DNA from: Methanoregula formicica SMSP
Lineage (GTDB): Archaea > Halobacteriota > Methanomicrobia > Methanomicrobiales > Methanospirillaceae
Assembly (NCBI RefSeq): GCF_000327485.1
Contig: NC_019943.1
Span: 1,674,001-1,738,000 of the forward strand
DNA: 64,000 nucleotides
Reading direction: 5' to 3'
Positions 35,301 through 41,703 of this stretch are shown piece by piece; position 1 is the stretch's first letter; every line of letters begins with the position of its first letter. Under the pieces are notes generated by a model. The model was given only the letters and a program-made list of their open reading frames with translations, was not told the DNA's origin and made no database searches. The position numbers and the translations under genes were made by a program.

Positions 35301-35488
35301 GCATGGTTCAGCTCGTAACGCAGATGCTTGACCTCAATAAGAAAATACAGGATGCCCGCGTTGATCACGACAGGACCCTGCTCCAGCGGCAGATCGAGGC
35401 AACGGATGCTTCCATCGATAAACTGGTGAACGAGCTGTACGGGCTGACGGAGGAGGAGATTGCGGTTGTGGATGGTGTCGGCCGATGA
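32324..35488 (+). CDS. Type IIG-like restriction-modification enzyme (nuclease, N6-adenine methylase and specificity domains)
   Basis: About 1054 residues. The N-terminal domain has a PD-(D/E)XK-like nuclease core (FDYTFRIGGVRKFIVETKKP, near 85-104). The methylase has motif I DPACGSGSFLIGAYQF (about 402-417) and motif IV VIGNPPYIRI (near 592). The C-terminal part is a TaqI/Eco57I-like target-recognition domain with a run of glycines (GSGGGGGGGYG) and an end helix pair. Bases about 34150-35210, the specificity region, are clearly more AT-rich than the flanks, suggesting domain replacement. ATG 32324 is preferred; TTG 32303 is possible. One intact gene; its 3' end is duplicated twice downstream. 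Confidence 0.88.
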   Translation: MAVPESIQPLVEKYTYHREAYIRGQEKYNESQLRQDFTDPFFHALGWDVNNNKGHSEAYREVLHEEPVRIRGTTKYFDYTFRIGGVRKFIVETKKPSVHIRDDADAALQLRRYAWNAKLPLSILTNFEEWAIYDCTIKPENGDTAAKGRIEYFTYKDIPAKWDYLVSVFSQDCILKGSFDRYAASHKGKKGTAAVDDDILSEIESWRDALAKNIAIRNDKLSVAELNTVVQRTIDRLLFLRICEDRGIEEYTTLHKLLEGENVYARLCELFRNADAKYNSGLFHFDDEPGRNELPDNLSLSVSVDDKVLKGIIKRLYYPETPYLFSVIPPAILGHVYEQFLGKVIRLTEGHQAKVEFKPEVKKAGGVFYTPQYIVEYIVAHTVGELVMDKTPRDVAKLRVLDPACGSGSFLIGAYQFLLDWHRDWYIANLVPVFIDKKSVTDPAVLALLPEPTPRGKKKLTQVELPVYKAGKTGDATRSRSDWRLTTAEKKRILLNTIYGVDIDQAAVEVTKLSLLLKVLEEENEENIDKQLKLFAERALPSLHENIKCGNSLIGTDIITPEMVQEEVKRINPFDWDREFADVMKAGGFDAVIGNPPYIRIQTLKEWAPQEVEFYKKKFISASKGNYDIYVVFVERGLSLLNKNGLLGYILPHKFFNAKYGEPVRSVIAKGKHLKEIVHFGHQQIFENATTYTCLLFLGKKDYDDFGFINVGDLTLWRSSHIAIEGNISCKDVSKNEWNFVVGNDSGLFKKLDSERIKLKDVTAKIFQGLVTGADPVFLVINQEDGSFYSDATGKTHLLEKDLLHPLCKGALNIRRYYIDNITKSILFPYKIEENTAILISTKELAEKYPNTWEYFKQNRSLLEARENGKWKNEQWYAFGRNQNLTEMNREKILSPSIANGACFTFDSKDFFYFMGSGGGGGGGYGIILKPEEKMSYYYLLGLLNSALSTFYLKKISSTFRGGYIALNRQYIEQLPIRTINFADPADKTRHDRMVQLVTQMLDLNKKIQDARVDHDRTLLQRQIEATDASIDKLVNELYGLTEEEIAVVDGVGR

Positions 35489-35512
35489 CCCGACGGGAAG
35501 CGGCTGACATGA

Positions 35513-35534
35513 GAAGAACCCCTCAGGGTTCTTC
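35513..35534. repeat. GAAGAACCC/GGGTTCTTC hairpin
   Basis: A perfect nine-base-pair hairpin with loop CTCA, just after the restriction gene and 12 bases before the RhuM start. The following GAGGAG supplies the ribosome-binding site of the RhuM gene. Same family as the hairpins at 38670, 38729, 39477 and 49020. It may also act as a processing or attenuation structure between the two genes. Confidence 0.75.
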
Positions 35535-35546
35535 GAGGAGCGGGAA

Positions 35547-36566
35547 ATGACCGGACATGAAAAGAACCTGATACGAAACAGCACAGCAGAATTCCTGATT
35601 TTTACGTCAACCGTTGGCGAGGAATCAATCGAAGTCAGGTACGAGGATGAAACAGTCTGGCTCAGCCAGAAGATGATGGCTGCGCTCTTCGATGTAAAGA
35701 CCCCGACAATAAACGAACACTTAAAAAACATCTACGAGAGCGGCGAACTGACCCGGAAAGCAACTATTCGGAAATTCCGAATAGTTCGCACCGAAGGAAA
35801 CCGCGAGGTAAAGCGGGATCTCGAATACTACAGTCTCGATGCCATAATCTCGGTCGGGTACCGCGTCAATTCCAAGAGGGCCACCCAGTTCCGCCAGTGG
35901 GCAACGCAGGTATTGCGGGAATTCGCCATCAGGGGATATGTCCTTGACAAAAAGCGGATGGAAAACGGTACGTTCTTAGGCGAAGATTACTTCGAGCGTC
36001 TGCTTGCAGAGATACGGGAGATCCGCCTCAGCGAGAGACGATTCTACCAGAAGATCACCGACATCTATGCCACAAGCATCGATTACAACAGGGATGCCCC
36101 GACGACCCGCGATTTTTTTGCAAACGTCCAGAACAAATTGCATTTCGCCATTCACGGGCATACCGCAGCCGAACTGATACTACAGCGGGCGGACAGCAGA
36201 AACGATCACATGGGTCTGACCACCTGGGAGAACAGTCCTGACGGGAAGATCCTGAAGACCGATGTGGTGGTTGCAAAAAATTATCTGACATCGCAGGAAC
36301 TCGAATCACTCGGGCGGATCGTCAATGCATGGCTTGATCTTGCTGAAGATCGCGCCAGACGACAGATTCCCATGACCATGGAAGACTGGGCAAAACGTCT
36401 CGACCGGTTCCTTGAATCCGATGACCGGAACCTTCTGGAAGATGGCGGGAACGTAACCGCAGAGATGGCAAAAGAGTTTGCGGAGACGGAATTTGAAAAA
36501 TACCGTATTGTTCAGGACCGGCTTTTTGAAAGCGATTTCGACCGGATATTAAAAGAGACAAAATAA
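35547..36566 (+). CDS. RhuM-family protein
   Basis: A 339-residue protein of the RhuM family. The N-terminal winged-helix-like part has VWLSQKMMAALFDVKTPTIN (about 32-51), with the strongly conserved YYSLDAIISVGYRVNSKRA near 93-111 and FRQWATQVLREFAIRGYVLD near 114-133. The C-terminal part is helical and charged. RhuM was named in a Salmonella pathogenicity island; its biochemical role is not known, but the family is common beside restriction systems and in mobile islands, as here. The ribosome site is within the tail of a hairpin element. Confidence 0.88.
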   Translation: MTGHEKNLIRNSTAEFLIFTSTVGEESIEVRYEDETVWLSQKMMAALFDVKTPTINEHLKNIYESGELTRKATIRKFRIVRTEGNREVKRDLEYYSLDAIISVGYRVNSKRATQFRQWATQVLREFAIRGYVLDKKRMENGTFLGEDYFERLLAEIREIRLSERRFYQKITDIYATSIDYNRDAPTTRDFFANVQNKLHFAIHGHTAAELILQRADSRNDHMGLTTWENSPDGKILKTDVVVAKNYLTSQELESLGRIVNAWLDLAEDRARRQIPMTMEDWAKRLDRFLESDDRNLLEDGGNVTAEMAKEFAETEFEKYRIVQDRLFESDFDRILKETK

Positions 36567-36580
36567 GCATGAGACCCGGA

Positions 36581-36715
36581 CGCCAAACTAGATCACGACA
36601 AGACGCTGCTCAGCGGCAGATCGAAACGACGGATGCGGTGATCGATAAACAGGTGTACGAGCTGTACGGGCTGGCGGAAGAGGAGAACACGGCGGTGGAA
36701 GGAAACGGGAAATGA
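36581..36715 (+). pseudogene. Fragment of the restriction-modification gene 3' end (copy 2)
   Basis: Matches the last 45 or so codons of the enzyme at 32324-35488 (the DARVDHDRTLLQRQIEATDASIDKL region in parts, through ELYGLTEEE to the stop). It lacks one base in the CTGCTCCAG position, so the frame is broken. Bases 36591-36686 are identical to 38787-38882. It lies between RhuM and the small gene at 36719. It is a remnant of a duplicated gene end, not a functional gene. Confidence 0.85.
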
Positions 36716-36718
36716 AAA

Positions 36719-36991
36719 ATGGCAATCATTAAACTTATAGATTCTGACCAGGACCTTTTAGAGGGCTATGGTATTGGGCCCGGATCGTATCCCGCAGCCG
36801 GTAACCATGAATTCATATTTCCTGCTGATACGCCGGATTTTCACATCCGTTTCTTTGAAAAGAACGGTGCCCTGTTTGCAGAACTACCGGATGATCTGGA
36901 ACCTGCATTTGAAGGAACAACACTGGACCTCAATAATGGCGGAGATGTTGCAAAAGAATACGAAGGAAAGATCTTTGCCATATATGTCTGA
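36719..36991 (+). CDS. Small acidic protein of unknown function
   Basis: A 90-residue acidic protein (DSDQDLLEGYGIGPGSYP..., FHIRFFEKNGALFAELPDDLEP). It looks like a compact soluble domain with alternating strands. No family is recognised. It starts four bases after the remnant stop of the restriction-gene fragment and precedes the AlbA_2/ATPase gene by about 50 bases on the same strand, so the pair may be co-transcribed cargo of the island. It could be a partner or modulator of that protein; this is only inferred from position. Confidence 0.6.
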   Translation: MAIIKLIDSDQDLLEGYGIGPGSYPAAGNHEFIFPADTPDFHIRFFEKNGALFAELPDDLEPAFEGTTLDLNNGGDVAKEYEGKIFAIYV

Positions 36992-37040
36992 TAGTTCATA
37001 GAGGGAGAACAAAAAAAACAGAATACGGGAACCAGATGTC

Positions 37041-38411
37041 ATGACCCTTGACCACTTCCTCAAAGAAATTGAATCCCGTGAGCTCGAATTCAAGGAAAAG
37101 CCGAATCCCGCACTCTTCAAGACGCTATCAGCATTTGCCAACACCGATGGGGGCGTTGCACTCATCGGGGTATCTGACAAAAAAGAGATCACCGGGTACC
37201 GTTGCTCAAATGCAGACCTCAAGGATTTATCCGATACCATCGTCAACAAACTCGCCATCCATCCTGTGATTGAACCGGTCAAATGTGAAGGGAAAACGGT
37301 TGTACGGATTGAGGTAAAGAAGAGCAAAGTCCCGGTCGCATACGAAGGCAGGTATTACACGCGGGTGGGAAACACAACAAGACTGATGGACACTGAAGAA
37401 CTCAAAGAATTCCTCGTTTCCGAAATCGAATGGGATCGCCTTCCTTCAGAGCGCGGACTTGCGGATATCGATATGGAAACCGTCAGGCTCTTCGTTCGCT
37501 TGGCAAAAAGTGCCGGCAGGCTTCCCGGCGCTGACGAGCGTGAACCGGTTGCAGCGATACTCACGCGGCTCGGTCTCATGACCGGGGATCAACTGACTAA
37601 CGCAGCATTCCTGCTCTTCGGAAAAAAACAGGAGTCCTATCTTTCAGATACGGTGCTTCGCATCGGCCGGTTCAAAGACGGAGTAACCATCATAGGTGAC
37701 CGCTGGATTGCCGGGAATCTCTTCCGCCAGCTCAGCGAAGGGGAAGAAGCGCTCAGGAATTTTATCAATGTACGCTACGAAATATCGGGAGAAACTCCGG
37801 AACGTAAAGAACATTGGGATTACCCGCTTCCCGCACTCAGAGAAGCGCTTATGAATGCGCTTGTCCACCGGGATTATTTCAAAAAGAACGAACAGATCAT
37901 GATAAAAATCTATGACGATGCGATCTGGTTCCATAATCCCGGGGGTTTTCCCAAGGGGCTGTCAATTGCACAGCTGAAAGCAATGCCCCAGTCAATTCCC
38001 CGAAATCCGCTGATCGCAAGGATCTTCTATCTCTCCGGGTATATCGAGCGGTACGGTTCCGGCATCCAGAGAATACTCACATCGTTTGCGGACGCAGGAC
38101 TTCCCGAGCCGGAATTCCAGACCGATGCGTGGGGATTGACCCTGACAATGCAGAAAGATATCTTCACTGAAGAATACCTTGCGCAGATGGGACTGAATGA
38201 ACGGCAACTTCAGGCAATCCCCATTATGAGGAAACAGGGAAGCATTTCCAAACGCGAATACGAGGATCTCGTGTCGGTTTCCACAAGAACCGCGCTCTAC
38301 GATCTGACTGCATTAGTTAACAAAGGAGTACTGGTTAGGATAGGTTCCGGCAAATCCTCCAGGTATTCACTATCTTCCAAACCAAAGAATACCCAAACCG
38401 GAGGATCATGA
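37041..38411 (+). CDS. AlbA_2 (Schlafen-like) and GHKL-ATPase domain protein
   Basis: A 456-residue protein. The N-terminal AlbA_2 domain (ESRELEFKEKPN..., FANTDGGVALIGVSD about 32-46, YYTRVGNTTRLMD near 110-122) resembles the Schlafen divergent AAA_4 fold. The middle has a GHKL-like ATPase part (ALREALMNALVHRDY near 270-284; FHNPGGFPKG; GYIERYGSGIQRIL). The C terminus looks like a winged helix. Such proteins are found with toxin or defence cargo in bacteria and archaea and may act as ATP-dependent regulators. It sits between two identical 96-base repeats in the island. Confidence 0.85.
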   Translation: MTLDHFLKEIESRELEFKEKPNPALFKTLSAFANTDGGVALIGVSDKKEITGYRCSNADLKDLSDTIVNKLAIHPVIEPVKCEGKTVVRIEVKKSKVPVAYEGRYYTRVGNTTRLMDTEELKEFLVSEIEWDRLPSERGLADIDMETVRLFVRLAKSAGRLPGADEREPVAAILTRLGLMTGDQLTNAAFLLFGKKQESYLSDTVLRIGRFKDGVTIIGDRWIAGNLFRQLSEGEEALRNFINVRYEISGETPERKEHWDYPLPALREALMNALVHRDYFKKNEQIMIKIYDDAIWFHNPGGFPKGLSIAQLKAMPQSIPRNPLIARIFYLSGYIERYGSGIQRILTSFADAGLPEPEFQTDAWGLTLTMQKDIFTEEYLAQMGLNERQLQAIPIMRKQGSISKREYEDLVSVSTRTALYDLTALVNKGVLVRIGSGKSSRYSLSSKPKNTQTGGS

Positions 38412-38525
38412 TGGAGATTCCCGATGCCTAAGGCATTGCGCGTATTGCGCGAAAATTGCGTGGATCCATCTGAAGAGGGCATAATGGGGACATGAATGAG
38501 ACAGATATCACATCTATCGGGATAT

Positions 38526-38911
38526 GAACAATACACAGACACTCCTATTGGTATCCCGGCCATCCGCACCATCAACTTCGCCGACAAAGCCCGGCACGAC
38601 CGCATGGTCTCGCTCGTCACGCGGATGCTGGAAATCCGTTTTTGGCCATCAGGACAAAGATGGATTCGAGAAGAACGCCTCAGCGTTCTTCGCTGTGGCG
38701 AATCCCGTATCTGCGGGATGAGACTGAAGAAGAATCCTGAAAGGATTCTTCGCTGTTTAAACAAAAAGTTACAGAACGCCCGCGTCGATCACGACAAGAC
38801 GCTGCTCAGCGGCAGATCGAAACGACGGATGCGGTGATCGATAAACAGGTGTACGAGCTGTACGGGCTGGCGGAAGAGGAGATCAAGATCGCTGAAGGAG
38901 CGGGTAAATAA
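38526..38911 (+). pseudogene. Fragment of the restriction-modification gene 3' end (copy 3), interrupted by hairpins
   Basis: Matches the end of the enzyme at 32324-35488 in two blocks: the IRTINFAD...RHDRM..LVT.ML segment (38563-38632) and the KLQNARVDHDKTLL...ELYGLAEEE segment (38756-38911). About 123 bases that are absent from the intact gene separate the blocks and carry three hairpins. The same one-base deletion as in copy 2 is present (CTGCTCAG). The 96 bases 38787-38882 are identical to copy 2. Confidence 0.85.
38633..38755. mobile_element. Hairpin element inserted in the restriction-gene remnant
   Basis: About 123 bases found between the two conserved blocks of copy 3, with no counterpart in the intact gene. 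They hold three inverted repeats: GAAGAACGC...GCGTTCTTC (38670-38691), ATCCCG...CGGGAT (38702-38719) and GAAGAATCC...GGATTCTTC (38729-38751). The first and third have the GAAGAA/TTCTTC stem of the family. No transposase is encoded, so it would depend on another system. The interruption is observed directly; mobility is inferred from it. Confidence 0.65.
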
Positions 38912-38976
38912 TCCGCCGGATTTTTTTGCCAGGTTTTGATTCTGAAATGGTAAACTGGTGTACTTTTTATTGAGTT

Positions 38977-39237
38977 GTGATGTCCTGCGCACTTACCGGT
39001 TCGGATTCTCCGCTGACAAATACTCTTATTATCCATTGTGCGAGAAATCGAATAACCGGAGATGTACCCCTGTCTGAAAACCAGCGGTCCGATGCAGTGA
39101 AAAGCCTTGTGAAATTCATGATCTGCCTTGCGATAGCAGGCACGATCATTGCGCTCGTATGGTATTTCGCCATTGACCTGCCGGTCCAGCAGGCAGCAGC
39201 AATCCACGTGCCCACGAATACACTCGTTCCCTTGTAG
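38977..39237 (+). CDS. Small membrane protein
   Basis: An 86-residue reading with one clear membrane helix (LVKFMICLAIAGTIIALVWYFAI) preceded by a charged stretch and followed by a short outer tail (DLPVQQAAAIHVPTN). The start is uncertain; the first 30 residues look less protein-like than the rest, so translation may begin later. Not assigned to any family. It stands alone between two pseudogene regions in the island. Confidence 0.5.
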   Translation: MMSCALTGSDSPLTNTLIIHCARNRITGDVPLSENQRSDAVKSLVKFMICLAIAGTIIALVWYFAIDLPVQQAAAIHVPTNTLVPL

Positions 39238-39364
39238 ACCGGGAAAACCCCTGCAGGGAGATGGACACTCGTGCAAAACGAGTGTTCTCAAGCATTCCTT
39301 CTTTACTCCTCCTTGTTTTCGAGATTCGTCTGTAAAAATACTATACCTGACTTACCCAACAAAA

Positions 39365-39548
39365 GTCAGCCGGCATGTCGGCTTGCTATTCGAGCGTGCG
39401 GATGCCATTGATCACGAGGTTGCGGCGGCGGACCGGCGAAGTGAGATGCCGTCACCCACCCGGGGCGACAGTTTGAGAAGAATGCTGGGGCGTTCTTCGA
39501 GGGATGACGCAGGCGGTGCTGGCGCGAGCCTTCGCTGGCAGATTTTGA
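39365..39548 (+). pseudogene. Remnant of a type I restriction specificity subunit (HsdS)
   Basis: The segment VSRHVGLLFERADAIDHEVAAADRR (39368-39442 in parts) matches the C-terminal coiled coil of HsdS proteins. The expected continuation, MTQAVLARAFAGRF and a stop (39504-39548), is present but in another frame. Between them lie about 60 bases with a GAAGAA/TTCTTC-family hairpin. The rest of HsdS and the R and M genes are absent. It shows a former type I system in this island. Confidence 0.7.
39477..39498. repeat. GAAGAATGC/GCGTTCTTC hairpin inside the HsdS remnant
   Basis: A nine-pair stem (one T-G pair) with a short G-rich loop, flanked by GTTTGA and GAGG. It lies in the extra sequence that separates the two HsdS blocks. 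Same stem type as at 35513, 38670 and 49020, again inside a broken restriction gene. Confidence 0.65.
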
Positions 39549-39733
39549 CAGTGGATGAGAGAGGTACCTACCCCTTCCATGCCATGGGGGGTGGGTAGGG
39601 GTCCCTGAGTGGGAGGGGGGACCCTGCTGCCGGTTCCGGGCCGGGACACTGGGAGGGGGGGACACCCCTCCCCATTTTCGCACCGCACGGGACCCCCATT
39701 ACGTGGCATCATGAGAAGCGTTGTTGTACGAGC
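39549..39733. other. G-rich intergenic stretch
   Basis: About 185 bases without a gene between the HsdS remnant and the PIN gene. Several runs of four to six G occur on the plus strand (39587-39660), with GTGGGAGGGGGGACCC and CTGGGAGGGGGGACACCCC as near repeats and an inverted GGGAGGGG/CCCTCCCC. G-quadruplex or hairpin formation is possible. No RNA gene or protein is recognised. Confidence 0.5.
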
Positions 39734-40187
39734 ATGACCGTAAAAATCTACATGGATGTCTGCTGTTTGTGCAGACCATTTGATGACCAGAACAACCGGA
39801 AGATCCGGCTTGAAGCAGAAGCCGTCCTGGCAGTATTAGACCGGTGTTCCAGGGACTGGGATCTTGTCGGAAGCGTCATCATTGACGATGAAATATCACG
39901 CCTTGCAGATATTGAAAAACGATTAAAACTGGAACAGAAACTCATGCTCGTCAGGGATTATATCGAACTGAATGAATCCATTTTCAACCGGGCATTACAA
40001 TACCAGAAAGAAGGTATCAAATTGTTCGATGCACTCCATCTCGCATGTGCAGAGATCGGAGAAACTATTTTCCTCACACAGATAACAGGGTAATTACTAC
40101 CGTAAGGAAAATCCCGGCACTATCCACCGGGTAAATAACCCGGTTCACTGGTTCATGGAGGTGTCAGCCGATGAAAACTATAAGTGA
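39734..40187 (+). pseudogene. PIN-domain toxin gene with two frameshifts
   Basis: The first 119 residues (KIYMDVCCLCRPFDDQ..., FDALHLACAEIGETIFLT) are a PIN nuclease with the first acidic residue in YMDVC and the later Asp in FDALH. After FLT the frame runs into a stop, but the usual continuation is seen in the other frames: DNRVITTVRKIPALSTG, then VNNPVHWFMEVSADENYK with a stop at 40185-40187. Two one-base deletions, near 40075-40080 and 40130-40135, explain this. The toxin would lose its last acidic region and helix. Confidence 0.75.
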
Positions 40188-40413
40188 AGTAAGAAAAGAG
40201 GGCATCCAGGCACTTACCAAGACCCTCGGACCCGTCGATATGGCCAGGTTTATCCAGAGTTTCGAGACCGGATCCGGCGATTATACCAAAGAACGTCATG
40301 AATGGCTGCCGGAAAACCTCGATGAGATTAAAAACGGTCTCATGGAACGACAGAAGAACGTAAAACGCAGAAGCAAATCCAATCACACACGAGATCGTGA
40401 AAAACGGATTTGA
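40171..40413 (+). CDS. Partner protein of the PIN toxin (probable antitoxin)
   Basis: An 80-residue basic/acidic protein (MKTISEVRKEGIQALTKTLG, then DMARFIQSFETGSGDYTKER). It overlaps the ancestral end of the PIN gene by 17 bases, as expected for a coupled toxin-antitoxin pair, here with the toxin gene first. GGAGGTG lies upstream at 40157-40163. No DNA-binding fold was recognised with certainty. With the toxin frameshifted, it may be an orphan antitoxin. Confidence 0.6.
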   Translation: MKTISEVRKEGIQALTKTLGPVDMARFIQSFETGSGDYTKERHEWLPENLDEIKNGLMERQKNVKRRSKSNHTRDREKRI

Positions 40414-40433
40414 AATATTTTTTTTAAATTGCG

Positions 40434-40462
40434 GTCCGGAATTTTTTAAAATTTTTCCGGAC
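40434..40462. terminator. Hairpin with A/T-rich loop
   Basis: GTCCGGAA...TTCCGGAC, an eight-pair inverted repeat around TTTTTTAAAATTT, lying between the converging antitoxin gene and SDR gene. The T run and symmetry suit a bidirectional terminator. A second AAAAATTTT tract follows. Similar AT-rich units stand at the other border of the island (31233-31390). Confidence 0.5.
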
Positions 40463-40511
40463 GCCGCTGGAAAAATTTTGTTCGCGATCGATTCGAAGAA
40501 TCCGGCACCCA

Positions 40512-41327
40512 TCACCGCTTCTTCTGCCCGGCTAAAAATTTCCGGTATTCCGGCGATTCGAACATCTCGCGGGTCTCCTTCTCGGCCTGTTTGTGCGCCA
40601 TATCCCGGAAGACCGGGTCTTTGCATTTCTCCAGCAGTTCCCTCATGGCCTCCGGGAAGACGACCATCGGCTCTTTCTTTGCAACCCCGTCAAGGATGAT
40701 CCGGGCTGCATCCTCTACCGGGATCGCATCCTTCGGGACTCTGCCCCGGAAGATCGGCGTGGCCACATCCCCCGGGCAGACCACTGTGAAGAAAATGTTC
40801 CTGGGTGCATACTCGTAGTACAGACAGTCGGTCAGGCCGATCACTGCGTTCTTGGTGGCAACGTACAGGGTCTGGTAGGGTGTGCCAAAGAGTGAGGCAA
40901 CCGATGACGTGTTGACGATATGGCCGCTGCCCTGCTTTTTCATGACCTCAAGAGCGGCGTTCACTCCGTAGATCACGCCCCAGAGGTTGATGTCGATCAT
41001 CTCCTTCCAGTCTGCAAGGGTGCTTGCCTCGTACGGGTTCTTCTGGCTGATGCCGGCATTGTTGAACAGGTAGTCGAGATGGCCGGAGAGAGCAACACAG
41101 TCCCTGACCATGGCTTCGACCGCAGCAGGATCTTTCACATCAACCGCAGCAAACTTCGCCTGCGGATATGCCGCAAGGGTGGCTTTTGCTTTCTCTACGC
41201 TCTCCGCCCGGCTGCCGATCACCCAGACAACCGCGCCCTGTTTGAGCAGTTCTTCTGACACTGCATAGCCAATGCCGGAGGTTCCTCCGGTCACAATCGC
41301 AATCTTTCCCTCAAATGGTGTGGTCAT
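40512..41327 (-). CDS. Short-chain dehydrogenase/reductase
   Basis: A 271-residue classical SDR. The cofactor motif is TGGTSGIG (about 13-20), the NNAG equivalent is LFNNAGIS (about 90-97) and the catalytic Ser-Tyr-Lys are in NTSSVASLF and YVATKNAV (about 142-163). It probably reduces a ketone or alcohol with NAD(P)H; substrate unknown. ATG 41327 is chosen because the conserved N terminus (EGKIAIVTGG) follows directly; an upstream reading adds 14 unmatched residues. Confidence 0.9.
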   Translation of the reverse strand: MTTPFEGKIAIVTGGTSGIGYAVSEELLKQGAVVWVIGSRAESVEKAKATLAAYPQAKFAAVDVKDPAAVEAMVRDCVALSGHLDYLFNNAGISQKNPYEASTLADWKEMIDINLWGVIYGVNAALEVMKKQGSGHIVNTSSVASLFGTPYQTLYVATKNAVIGLTDCLYYEYAPRNIFFTVVCPGDVATPIFRGRVPKDAIPVEDAARIILDGVAKKEPMVVFPEAMRELLEKCKDPVFRDMAHKQAEKETREMFESPEYRKFLAGQKKR

Positions 41328-41528
41328 GGTTTCGCCTTGTACACGTCTGAATATGCAGGATTCCTGCATATCGTGAAAATCATCAGATTTTTATTGATAC
41401 GTTCTTTTGCTCACGTTCCTATATGCTGGTTTATATTTAGTTCCCGTAGGGGATTTGCAGGAATCATGGGAGTCTGGTTCAGGGAAGACGGCAGCCTGAA
41501 GGTGGGGATTCTAACCAGAAGAGTAGAT

Positions 41529-41602
41529 GCTGCTATGGGGATTCGAACCCCAGTCGCGGGCGTGAAAGGCCCGCATGATTGGCCGGACTACACTATAGCA
41601 GC
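41529..41602 (-). tRNA. tRNA-Glu (anticodon UUC)
   Basis: The reverse strand folds as a tRNA of 74 bases. The acceptor stem is GCTGCTA/TAGCAGC, the T arm contains GGTTCGAATCC within a five-pair stem, and the anticodon loop is CTTTCAC with anticodon TTC (41564-41566). CCA is not encoded. A TATA-like CTATTTATGA lies upstream on the minus strand (complement of about 41630-41640), roughly 30-40 bases before the 5' end. Confidence 0.95.
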
Positions 41603-41703
41603 AAATTGTCCTACTTAATTTCTCGCAACGTCATAAATAGGTTATGGAGGAGGGCACGCCATGAACGGGATGATCCTCCCGAAACATGAAAAACCGGAAA
41701 AAA

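Noticed and set aside
41455-41528. A second tRNA next to tRNA-Glu
   Set aside because: No complementary acceptor stem or T arm could be found; only AACCAG-like words.
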